From Burkholderiaceae bacterium (GTDB lineage Bacteria > Pseudomonadota > Gammaproteobacteria > Burkholderiales > Burkholderiaceae), in NCBI GenBank assembly GCA_947371415.1, contig CANBPJ010000010.1, positions 1-24,465 of the forward strand: a DNA stretch of 24,465 nt. The letters are read 5' to 3'. Shown here one piece after another: positions 8,579 to 15,671 of this stretch. Below the pieces are notes generated by a model. The model was not told where the DNA came from and did no database searches. It saw nothing but the letters and a program-made list of their open reading frames with translations. Within the stretch, counting starts at the first letter, position 1; each line of letters begins with the position of its first letter. Made by a program: the position numbers and the translations under genes.

Positions 8579-9139
8579 CTATTCTTTTTCTGTTTTATTG
8601 GCCTGCGCCGGAAATGGGAAGCCACTAAATATGGCTGGTGAGTTTTGCATTTGTTCTTGCATCTTCACAAACAAATCTTTGCTTTGCTCCATATAGTTGC
8701 CCATCAAACCCTGCATCATCGGATTTTGAAGATTGAGCATTTTGGCCCACGCCTCAGGAGTACTTCCTGCACCCAAACCTTGGGTTTGATCACCGAGCTT
8801 GTTATGAATATCTACAAAGGATTGCATAGTCTTTTCTAAATAGCTACCCATAAGGCCCTGCATTGAGTTGCCATAAAAGCGGATAATCTGAGAAAGCATT
8901 TGAGTAGAAAATACAGGCGCTCCGCCCGCCTCTTCCTCCAGAATAATCTGCAGCAAAATATTGCGAGTCAGATCATCTTCAGTTTTTGCATCCACGACAC
9001 TGAATGCATCGCCAGCCATCACTAAATTTTTGATATCAACCAGCGTGACATAGGCGCTAGTTTGCGTGTCATATAAACGACGATTTGGGTACTTCTTGAT
9101 CAAGCGGCGCTCGCCGGCTTTCTTGGAACGTGTGGCCAT
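8579..9139 (-). CDS. phaR: polyhydroxyalkanoate synthesis repressor PhaR
   Basis: DNA-binding regulator that, in well-studied relatives, represses phasin genes and its own gene and is released by binding PHA granules. The 186-residue protein begins with the family's N-terminal DNA-binding segment (RLIKKYPNRRLYDTQTSAYVTLVDIK, about residues 12-37). PHB-accumulation domain sequence follows. The C-terminal half has two copies of a QGLMGxYxE motif (FYGNSMQGLMGSYLEK and NPMMQGLMGNYMEQ), suited to hydrophobic granule contact. The start ATG is preceded by TTAGGA nine bases away. Upstream, between phaB and phaR, lie a long inverted repeat and a TGC-rich site that could be its own operator. rimO starts two bases after its stop. 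Confidence 0.95.
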   Translation of the reverse strand: MATRSKKAGERRLIKKYPNRRLYDTQTSAYVTLVDIKNLVMAGDAFSVVDAKTEDDLTRNILLQIILEEEAGGAPVFSTQMLSQIIRFYGNSMQGLMGSYLEKTMQSFVDIHNKLGDQTQGLGAGSTPEAWAKMLNLQNPMMQGLMGNYMEQSKDLFVKMQEQMQNSPAIFSGFPFPAQANKTEKE

Positions 9140-9162
9140 GTATTTTTTCCTAACTCTTGATA

Positions 9163-9175
9163 CTGCAATGCAACA
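9163..9175 (-). promoter_or_regulatory. candidate PhaR operator (TGC-rich site)
   Basis: The minus strand reads TGTTGCATTGCAG, with two TGCA units separated by one base. PhaR proteins are known to bind TGC-rich sequences near phasin and phaR promoters. The site lies 24 bases before the phaR start codon, where an autoregulatory operator would be expected. No binding evidence exists in the sequence itself. Confidence 0.4.
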
Positions 9176-9222
9176 TCGGCATAGTTTATCTCTAGTTTGA
9201 CCTAAAGGTAAATATGCCGATG
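9174..9222. repeat. long imperfect inverted repeat between phaB and phaR
   Basis: CATCGGCATA (9174-9183) is repeated exactly in inverse as TATGCCGATG (9213-9222). The arms extend inward with TTTA (9185-9188) and TAAA (9209-9212), leaving one unpaired base (9184) and a 20-base loop. This gives a 14-pair stem in RNA of either strand. No T run follows it in the leftward direction, so it is not a standard intrinsic terminator. It may be an mRNA-processing or stability element downstream of phaB, or a protein-binding site for phaR control. Confidence 0.8.
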
Positions 9223-9255
9223 AGGGCGCTACAAAAACAGCTATTTAAAGGCGAA

Positions 9256-9996
9256 TTAGCCTGTATGAAGACCGCCATTTAATGAAAAGTCTGCGCCAGT
9301 GGCATAACCACCATCATCAGAAGCAATCCAGCAACAAATAGAGGCGATTTCTTCCGGAGTTCCAAGGCGCTTGACAGGGATGCCAGAAACAATCTTCTCA
9401 AGAACATCCTCGCGTATAGCTTTAACCATGTCGGTGCCTATGTAGCCAGGAGATACGGTGTTAACCGTAACACCTTTAGAAGCCAGCTCTTGGGACAAGG
9501 CCATCGTAAACCCATGCAAACCTGCTTTTGCTGTTGAGTAGTTAGATTGGCCAAACTGACCCTTTTGGCCATTTACTGAGGAGATATTGATAATGCGGCC
9601 CCAGCCGTTATCGGCCATGCCATCAACCACCTGCTTGGTCACATTAAATAATGAGTTAAGGTTGGTATCAATTACGGCTTTCCAGGCATCCGGAGTCATT
9701 TTGCGGAATACGCTGTCTTTAGTAATGCCCGCGTTGTTCACTAGCACATCAACCCGCCCTACTTCAGCCTTCACCTTATCAAATGCAGCAACGGTGCTAT
9801 CCCAATCAGAGACATTCCCCTCAGAAGCAATGAAGTCATACCCTAAGACTTTTTGCTCACCAATCCAGCGATCCTTTCGCGGGGAATTGGGGCCACAACC
9901 AGCGATGACCTTAAAGCCATCTTTAGCTAGACGCTGACAAATAGCGGTACCAATTCCACCCATACCACCAGTTACGTATGCAATCTTTTGAGACAT
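9256..9996 (-). CDS. phaB: acetoacetyl-CoA reductase (NADPH-dependent)
   Basis: Reduces acetoacetyl-CoA to (R)-3-hydroxybutyryl-CoA, the monomer for PHA synthase. The 246-residue protein is a classical short-chain dehydrogenase. It has a glycine-rich cofactor loop TGGMGGIG near the N-terminus, NNAG at 87-90 and the catalytic S140, Y153, K157 set in ISSVNGQKGQFGQSNYSTAK. These numbers match the known PhaB enzymes. The ATG has a strong Shine-Dalgarno (AAGGGGAA) a few bases upstream. It starts 21 bases after the phaC stop, so phaC-phaB is clearly one transcription unit. A 116-base gap with an inverted repeat separates it from phaR. Confidence 0.97.
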   Translation of the reverse strand: MSQKIAYVTGGMGGIGTAICQRLAKDGFKVIAGCGPNSPRKDRWIGEQKVLGYDFIASEGNVSDWDSTVAAFDKVKAEVGRVDVLVNNAGITKDSVFRKMTPDAWKAVIDTNLNSLFNVTKQVVDGMADNGWGRIINISSVNGQKGQFGQSNYSTAKAGLHGFTMALSQELASKGVTVNTVSPGYIGTDMVKAIREDVLEKIVSGIPVKRLGTPEEIASICCWIASDDGGYATGADFSLNGGLHTG

Positions 9997-10017
9997 GTAG
10001 TTCCCCTTATGTAAATA

Positions 10018-11652
10018 TTATTGAGCAGCTGCGCTTACTTTTTCTTTCACGTACTTACCAGGCGCTGCCTCTAGTTTTTTGTAACGTGCATTACCAAACG
10101 TTTTGCTAGACTTGATTTTCTTGCCACCAAATTGTTCCAGCCATTGAGCGTAGTTTGGCCACCAACTACCCTTGATATCTTTAGCAGCTGCCAACCACTC
10201 GTCAGCAGTTTTTGCCAACTTATCATTTGCAAAATAGTGGCGCTTATTTTTTACGGGCGGATTAATCACACCAGCAATGTGCCCTGAAGCTCCCAAGACA
10301 AAACGGTTCTTACCCTTCAGAAGATGGGTGGACTCGTACGCTGATTTCCAGGGAACAATGTGATCGTCGTGTGAGGCGTAGATATAGGATGGCACAGTGA
10401 TCTTGCCAAGATCAACCTTCTCGCCACAAACAGTGAGCTTGCCTGGTTTTATAAGCTCATTCTGCAAATAGGTGTGACGTAGATACCAGCAATACATCGG
10501 GCCAGGTAGATTGGTTGAGTCACCATTCCAATAGAGAAGATCAAATGGTGGTGGTGAATTTCCCTTTAGGTAATTCTCAACAACATAATTCCACACTAAA
10601 TCATTGGGGCGCAAGAAAGAGAAGGTATTGCCTAGATCAAGACCCGACATCATTCCGTAATTCCCACCCTCTCCACCAATAGTGCTCTCGCGCAACTTCA
10701 CCATGCCTTCATCAATAAAGACATCCAAGATACCGCTGTCACTAAAGTCTAAAAGTGTTGTGAGCAGGGTTAAGCTAGCAACATCATTTTTTTTACGTGC
10801 CGCCAATACAGCCAATGCGGTAGAAGTTAAAGTACCACCAACACAAAAACCCAGTACGTTAATTTGCTCTGTACCGCCGATATCTTTAACAACCTCGATA
10901 GCCTTGATAACGCCATCACCCACATAGTCATCCCAGGTTACCTTCGACATGGTGGCATCTGGATTTCTCCAGGACACTAAGAAAACAGTATGACCCTGCT
11001 CGACCATATAACGGACAACTGAGTTATCTGGCTGTAAATCTAAAATATAGTATTTGTTAATACAAGGGGGCACCATCAAGTAAGGACGCTCATAAACAGT
11101 ATCCGTTAAAGGCGTGTATTGAATTAACTCAAAGAGATCATTACGAAACACTACTTGACCTTCAGTAGTGGCAATGTTTTTGCCAACCTCAAAAGCACTC
11201 TCATCCGTTTGAGATACCTTACCTTTTTTCAAATCGCCTAATAAATTGACAATGCCATTTTGAATGGATTGACCCTGAGAGCTAATAATATTTTCAAGAA
11301 CTTCTGGATTAGTCGCTATAAAGTTCGACGGCGATAGTGCGTCAATCATTTGCTCTGTAGTAAACAGAATTTTGACTTTAGTTTTTTCATCTGCATCTAC
11401 AGCTTTGGCTAGTGATAGCAAATGTTTTGAATTCAGCAAGTAGGTTGCTGCAATCATCTTGCTCCAAGACGAATGCCAAGCCTTGCCGGAGAAGCGACGA
11501 TCTTTTACTTCAATTGCTTCAGGATTGGTTGCAAGATGTGCGAACTCACTGAAATATTCTTTTTGAATTTCCGACAAACGCTCTGGGGGAATTAATGCCA
11601 TGTGGTGCGGTGCCAAAGATGGCGCAACACCCGTATTCATGCCTGCAAACAT
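10018..11652 (-). CDS. phaC: class I polyhydroxyalkanoate synthase
   Basis: Polymerises (R)-3-hydroxyacyl-CoA into polyester on the granule surface. The 544-residue protein has the lipase-like box GFCVGG with nucleophile C270. The rest of the triad is D430 in SHDDHIVPW and H458 in GASGHIAGVIN. The conserved segment SWRNPDATMSKVTWDDY (227-243) marks the PhaC family. The length and single-gene form fit class I synthases, which prefer short-chain monomers. The start is the ATG at 11650-11652. A second in-frame ATG at 11638-11640 is possible because neither has a strong Shine-Dalgarno. The 102-base upstream gap after pgeF contains overlapping inverted repeats that may affect its expression. Confidence 0.97.
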   Translation of the reverse strand: MFAGMNTGVAPSLAPHHMALIPPERLSEIQKEYFSEFAHLATNPEAIEVKDRRFSGKAWHSSWSKMIAATYLLNSKHLLSLAKAVDADEKTKVKILFTTEQMIDALSPSNFIATNPEVLENIISSQGQSIQNGIVNLLGDLKKGKVSQTDESAFEVGKNIATTEGQVVFRNDLFELIQYTPLTDTVYERPYLMVPPCINKYYILDLQPDNSVVRYMVEQGHTVFLVSWRNPDATMSKVTWDDYVGDGVIKAIEVVKDIGGTEQINVLGFCVGGTLTSTALAVLAARKKNDVASLTLLTTLLDFSDSGILDVFIDEGMVKLRESTIGGEGGNYGMMSGLDLGNTFSFLRPNDLVWNYVVENYLKGNSPPPFDLLYWNGDSTNLPGPMYCWYLRHTYLQNELIKPGKLTVCGEKVDLGKITVPSYIYASHDDHIVPWKSAYESTHLLKGKNRFVLGASGHIAGVINPPVKNKRHYFANDKLAKTADEWLAAAKDIKGSWWPNYAQWLEQFGGKKIKSSKTFGNARYKKLEAAPGKYVKEKVSAAAQ

Positions 11653-11701
11653 AATGATCTCGTAAAGTTATTGAGACCATTCTCCATCTATAAGGCAGGA
11701 A

Positions 11702-11749
11702 GGGTTATACGCACTAACCCTAGCACTAGAGTCGGGCTAGTGATAACCC
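11702..11749. repeat. overlapping inverted repeats between pgeF and phaC
   Basis: GGGTTAT (11702-11708) can pair with ATAACCC (11743-11749), or its first six bases with TAACCC at 11715-11720. Inside the outer pair, CACTAG (11724-11729) pairs with CTAGTG (11737-11742). The inner and outer right arms are directly adjacent. The pairings compete, so a leftward transcript leaving pgeF could fold in at least two ways. No T run follows on the minus strand, so a standard terminator is unlikely. Confidence 0.65.
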
Positions 11750-11754
11750 CATGA

Positions 11755-12534
11755 TTATGAATCTTTAGAAATCCAAATGAGAGAAGCAAAACGCCCAGTT
11801 GATTTATCCCGGCGGTAGGAGAAAAACCGCCCTTGATCGGTGAAGGTGCAAAAACCACCACCTTCAATTTGCAAGATACCCAAGGAGCTCAAGCGCTCTC
11901 GAGCCAGGCTATATAGGTCTGCCAAATACTTGCCTGGACGGCCGATGATAGGTCTGAATGCATTGGATAAGGTGGTTTGGCTCTGGCCCGAAAAAGCCTG
12001 CAAGACATCCTCCCCAACCTCGAATACGGTAGGCCCAATTGCGGGACCCATCCACACTGAAATATCTTGAGGGCTCAGGCTAGAAGATAAATCGCACATG
12101 GCTTGGACAGTGCTTTCTAAAACTCCACTGCTGAGACCGCGCCAGCCAGCATGGGCTGCGCCGATGACATCTCCGACCTTACTTGCAAACAATACTGGCA
12201 TGCAATCTGCAGTAAGCACGGCCAATACCTCATTAGGGATATTGGTCACCGAGGCATCCGCTTCAAATGGCCCTGCGCCAAAAGACTGCCTCAGGGCGGG
12301 AGTGCTCACCGACACACCATGAATCTGCTTTAGCCAGATTGGCTCAGACGGAAGGGTTGATCGCAAGAAGGCCCTGTTTTGCATGACATCAGCAGGATCA
12401 TCGCCAGCATTCAGACCAAGATTAAAGCCATTAAATGGGGGTTTACTAACGCCGCCTACCCTTGTGCTACAGAAGGCTTGAATAGACTGAGGCACTACCC
12501 AGTTAGGCGAAATCTTTTTATTGGCGCTGATCAT
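11755..12534 (-). CDS. pgeF: peptidoglycan editing factor PgeF (YfiH, laccase-domain family)
   Basis: Cytoplasmic zinc protein of the YfiH/DUF152 family. E. coli PgeF removes wrongly incorporated L-serine from a peptidoglycan precursor; other members were described as polyphenol oxidases or purine nucleoside enzymes. The 259-residue protein shows STRVGGVSKPPFNGFNLG near the N-terminus and the metal site H72 (KQIHG), C111 (LTADCMPV) and H128 (AAHAGWRG). The C-terminal FCTF...RFFSYRRD block is also typical. The ATG lies within the end of rluD, giving a 17-base overlap and implying coupled translation. The rluD-pgeF pair divergent from bamD is also the E. coli arrangement. Confidence 0.92.
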   Translation of the reverse strand: MISANKKISPNWVVPQSIQAFCSTRVGGVSKPPFNGFNLGLNAGDDPADVMQNRAFLRSTLPSEPIWLKQIHGVSVSTPALRQSFGAGPFEADASVTNIPNEVLAVLTADCMPVLFASKVGDVIGAAHAGWRGLSSGVLESTVQAMCDLSSSLSPQDISVWMGPAIGPTVFEVGEDVLQAFSGQSQTTLSNAFRPIIGRPGKYLADLYSLARERLSSLGILQIEGGGFCTFTDQGRFFSYRRDKSTGRFASLIWISKDS

Positions 12535-13558
12535 TTTTAATGGAAGCCAGCAAAGTCTCCTCCTTGGGGAGATCCAACTCGCTCATCCCTACCAATGGCA
12601 GTAAGTCGATTAAATCTTGAGGAGGCAATCTAAACCAGGTCATGATTTCTTGGGTGGCTGGATGTTGCAAGCTCAAGGCATAGGCGTGCAAGGCTTGGCG
12701 CTGAAAAGGAAGGGTTTTGGCAACGCCGGGTGTCCTTTTGCGATAGACCGGGTCTCCCAGCAAAGGGAAGCCCAAAGACTCCAGGTGCACGCGAATTTGA
12801 TGTGTGCGACCAGTTTCTAAGCGGCACTCCAGTAAGGCCACGGGACTTTCAGCAAATAGACCCTTTGCTAGGCGACGGAATAAGGTGGCGGCAGGTTTGC
12901 CTTGAGCAGATCCAGCCGCCATTTTTAGCCGATCACGCTGATCGCGACCAACAGTCGCCAAAACTTTGCCCTGGGATGGGGCATCACCCCAAACCCATGA
13001 AAGGTAGCGCCGGCCCACTGTGCGCTCTTGCAACTGTCTTACTAGGGATGTTTGAGCAATATCGGTTCGTGCAACCACCATTAATCCAGAGGTGTCTTTA
13101 TCCAAACGATGCACAATCCCTGCTCTAGGCAACTGTTTGAGCTCTGGATAGCGATATAACAAGCCATTAAGTAGTGTTCCAGTCCAATTGCCAGCTGCGG
13201 GGTGAACCACCAATCCAGCGGGCTTATTAACGACAATAATGGCGTCATCCTCGTAAACCACCTCTAAAAGGATGTTTTCGGGGGCAAAAGCGAACTGTTC
13301 TGGCATTTCTTGTGGAAACACCTTAATGCTTTCACTTCCCCGGAGCAAATGGCGGACTTTAGTCACTTTTCCATCCACCGTGACGGCTCCGGCCTCCACC
13401 CAAGCCTTGAGTCGGTTTCGCGAATAGTCCGGTAAAGCACCACCAAGAAATTTATCCAAACGCTCCCCGCTCACATCATGGGGAACTTCTAGGGCTATGA
13501 AATCCTCTTCATCGATATAATCAATGGGATTCGAATCGGGAGTATGCGGCAATGCCAC
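12518..13558 (-). CDS. rluD: 23S rRNA pseudouridine synthase (RluD-type)
   Basis: Makes pseudouridines in helix 69 of 23S rRNA (positions 1911, 1915 and 1917 in E. coli). The 346-residue protein has an N-terminal S4 RNA-binding domain (GERLDKFLGGALPDYSRNRLKAWVEAGAVTVDG, about 31-63). The catalytic RluA-family domain follows, with the active aspartate D153 in GIVHRLDKDTSGL and the C-terminal RTHQIRVHLESLGFPLLGDPVY motif. It starts with GTG. No ATG is available near the N-terminus. An AAGG lies 11 bases before the GTG, a weak site. The start lies 20 bases from, or overlaps, the divergent bamD start, depending on which bamD codon is used. Confidence 0.93.
   Translation of the reverse strand: MALPHTPDSNPIDYIDEEDFIALEVPHDVSGERLDKFLGGALPDYSRNRLKAWVEAGAVTVDGKVTKVRHLLRGSESIKVFPQEMPEQFAFAPENILLEVVYEDDAIIVVNKPAGLVVHPAAGNWTGTLLNGLLYRYPELKQLPRAGIVHRLDKDTSGLMVVARTDIAQTSLVRQLQERTVGRRYLSWVWGDAPSQGKVLATVGRDQRDRLKMAAGSAQGKPAATLFRRLAKGLFAESPVALLECRLETGRTHQIRVHLESLGFPLLGDPVYRKRTPGVAKTLPFQRQALHAYALSLQHPATQEIMTWFRLPPQDLIDLLPLVGMSELDLPKEETLLASIKNDQRQ
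13516..13521 (+). promoter_or_regulatory. candidate -10 element for bamD
   Basis: A perfect TATAAT lies inside the 5' part of rluD and points toward bamD, 30 bases before the first possible bamD ATG and 57 before the second. I find no good -35 at the usual spacing. The hexamer also encodes part of an Asp-Tyr-Ile-Asp segment in rluD, so it could be a chance match. Confidence 0.25.
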
Positions 13559-13578
13559 GCTTAAAGAGCCTTTTAGTT

Positions 13579-14451
13579 ATGTCGGACGTTATTACAGACG
13601 CCAGTTTAAGGCTTGCTGCCATTGTTGGGTCATCTTCTAGAAAATCCCTTCTTTCATTATTTCTTGGCGCAACTGCTGCCTGCCTATTACTCAGTGGATG
13701 TGCTGGTAGTGATGGCCAAAAAGACGATACTGATATTTGGTCTGAAACCAAACTGTATTCAGAGGCAACTGACAAACTGAAAGACGCTGATTTTGCAAAG
13801 TGTGGCAAATACTTTGATAAGTTAGAGGGTCGCTTCCCTTTCGGCCCGTATTCACAACAAGCACAGATCAATGCGGCTTACTGCTACTGGAAGGCCCAAG
13901 AACAAGCGCAAGCTTTAGTTGCCATTGATCGCTTTATTAAACTCCATCAAGGTAGCCCTAACTTAGATTACGGCTACTACCTCAAAGGCCTCATTAGCTT
14001 TAACGACGATTTAGGCTGGCTTGGTAAATTTACAGGCCAGGATCTGAGTGAACGCGATCCAAAGGCAGCCAAAGAAGCTTTTGAATCGTTCAAGGTAGTC
14101 GTTGAGCGTTTTCCTGATAGTAAGTACGCGCCAGATGCATTGGACCGCATGCGCTACATCGTGAACTCTTTAGCTGAGGCGGATGTGATTGTGGCTCGCT
14201 TCTACTTTCAACGCGGAGCCTATCTAGCCTCTGCCAATAGAGCACAACTAGTCATTCGAGATTACGATCGCGCGCCAGCAGTTGAGGAGGCTCTATACAT
14301 TCTTGTGAAGTCGTACGAAAAACTCGGCATGACTGATTTAAGCAATGATGCAGCGCGTGTTTTTAAACTGAACTTTCCGGATAGCCAAATGCTTTTAACT
14401 GGTCAGCGCGTTCAAAAAGAGCGTCGTTGGTGGCAGATCTGGAATAAGTAA
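13579..14451 (+). CDS. bamD: outer membrane protein assembly factor BamD (ComL) lipoprotein
   Basis: Essential lipoprotein of the BAM complex that inserts beta-barrel proteins into the outer membrane. The signal is lipoprotein type: basic SSRK, a hydrophobic stretch LLSLFLGATAACLLL, then the lipobox LSGC. The mature protein would start at that cysteine (C41 from this start). Tetratricopeptide-like helices follow (SETKLYSEATDKLKDADFAKCGKYFDKLEGRFP, then repeats up to about residue 260). I chose the ATG at 13579, which has AAAGAG ten bases upstream and gives 290 residues. An ATG at 13552 has GGGAG nine bases upstream and would add nine residues and overlap the rluD start. Even from 13579 the n-region is long. 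The divergent rluD neighbour supports the assignment. Confidence 0.93.
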   Translation: MSDVITDASLRLAAIVGSSSRKSLLSLFLGATAACLLLSGCAGSDGQKDDTDIWSETKLYSEATDKLKDADFAKCGKYFDKLEGRFPFGPYSQQAQINAAYCYWKAQEQAQALVAIDRFIKLHQGSPNLDYGYYLKGLISFNDDLGWLGKFTGQDLSERDPKAAKEAFESFKVVVERFPDSKYAPDALDRMRYIVNSLAEADVIVARFYFQRGAYLASANRAQLVIRDYDRAPAVEEALYILVKSYEKLGMTDLSNDAARVFKLNFPDSQMLLTGQRVQKERRWWQIWNK

Positions 14452-14496
14452 CACCGTTGAGGGCCATTAAGTAGTGCATCCAAGAGATGGGACTCG

Positions 14497-15621
14497 TTAC
14501 TTAATGACGACTGGCACCCTTGGCGCCAAAGCACAAATCAGCTCATAGCCAATCGTACCGCTCATCTGCGCTACATCATCTACCGGCACTTCACCGCCCC
14601 AGAGCTCCACTGTGCTACCAATTTTTGCATTGGTTGCTGCGCGTAAATCAATAGTCAACATATCCATGGACACCTGACCAACAATAGGACAAATGACGCC
14701 ATTACCCTGTTCATCGCCAGCAACAACCCACACTGGCGTACCATCTTCAGCATGACGGGGGTAACCGTCAGCATAGCCACAAGCAACCACCCCAATACGC
14801 ATGTCCTCTGGCGCCTGATAGCGACCGCCGTAACCTACATGATCACCTTGCTTTAGTTCCTGAATGTCAATAATTTCACTGTGTAGTTGCATGACGGCCT
14901 GAAGTTCAGATCGAACAATGTCGGCATGAAATCCGGTAGGTGAAACTCCGTACAACATAATTCCGGGGCGAATCCAATCACCCAGCGCATTCCGATGCCA
15001 GAGGATTGCTGCTGAATTAGCCAGGGAGATGGGCGCATCTAAACCTTCAATAGTCTCCTCAAAACACTCTAACTGCTGACCGACGGATGGCGAGCGATCG
15101 ACTTGATCGGCATTTGCAAAATGGGTCATGTGATGCATATGATATCCAGCCGCATGCAAGCGATGGAAAGCAGTTCGGTATTGATCAGACTTAAACCCAA
15201 GACGGTTCATTCCTGAGTTTAATTTCAAGAAAATGTTAATTGGATGACCGGTATGGTTTTGATAGGATTCAAGCCACTCAACCTGTTGCTGATGATGAAC
15301 AACTAAATCACATTTGAGCTGAGACGCGAACTCAAGCTCTTCATGACTAAAGAGACCCTCCAACAAAAGAATGCGTCCACCCCACCCATGGTCCCTCAAC
15401 CATTGCGCATCGGCAATATCTAATAGAGCAAAACCATCTGTAGATTCAAGCCCTTTAAGCGCAGCCTCTAGGGAGTGGCCATAGGCCTTGGCCTTCACAA
15501 CAGACCAAATTTTGGACTCTGGGGCAAGCTCACGAATTCGACTTAAATTATGATGAAAGGCGCTAGTGTGTATAGTTGCCAAAATTGGCCTATTAATCAA
15601 GCGATTAGCTGATGAGCTCAT
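14497..15621 (-). CDS. alr: alanine racemase
   Basis: PLP enzyme that interconverts L- and D-alanine to supply D-alanine for peptidoglycan. The 374-residue protein shows the PLP lysine K43 in VVKAKAYGHS (the family usually ends YGHG). NSGMNRLGF is the substrate-region motif. The catalytic tyrosine is probably the first Tyr of CGYADGYPRHA, and VGQVSMDMLTIDL and the C-terminal GTIGYEL complete the signature. The ATG at 15619-15621 is chosen because a perfect AAAGGAGG sits seven bases upstream. The alternative ATG at 15639 would place that site inside the coding region. It converges on bamD and diverges from lplT, whose start is 50 bases away. Confidence 0.96.
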   Translation of the reverse strand: MSSSANRLINRPILATIHTSAFHHNLSRIRELAPESKIWSVVKAKAYGHSLEAALKGLESTDGFALLDIADAQWLRDHGWGGRILLLEGLFSHEELEFASQLKCDLVVHHQQQVEWLESYQNHTGHPINIFLKLNSGMNRLGFKSDQYRTAFHRLHAAGYHMHHMTHFANADQVDRSPSVGQQLECFEETIEGLDAPISLANSAAILWHRNALGDWIRPGIMLYGVSPTGFHADIVRSELQAVMQLHSEIIDIQELKQGDHVGYGGRYQAPEDMRIGVVACGYADGYPRHAEDGTPVWVVAGDEQGNGVICPIVGQVSMDMLTIDLRAATNAKIGSTVELWGGEVPVDDVAQMSGTIGYELICALAPRVPVVIK

Positions 15622-15628
15622 ATCCACC

Positions 15629-15636
15629 CCTCCTTT
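15629..15636 (-). promoter_or_regulatory. strong Shine-Dalgarno that fixes the alr start
   Basis: AAAGGAGG on the minus strand is an ideal anti-16S match. Its spacing of seven bases to the ATG at 15621 is near optimal. An in-frame ATG at 15639, overlapping the upstream side of this site, has no such signal. Confidence 0.85.
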
Positions 15637-15671
15637 CATGTTTTAATTACGTTAATGACTAGATTGTACGA

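Noticed and set aside
12730..13128. 132-residue open frame antisense to rluD
   Set aside because: It sits opposite the catalytic domain of rluD and its composition is that expected from an antisense shadow.
14445..14504. Inverted repeat between the ends of bamD and alr (TAAGTAAC/GTTACTTA and TTAAGTA/TACTTAA)
   Set aside because: Most of it arises because both genes end in a lysine codon plus TAA. The inner stem CATC/GATG is short and there is no T run, so I do not call a terminator.
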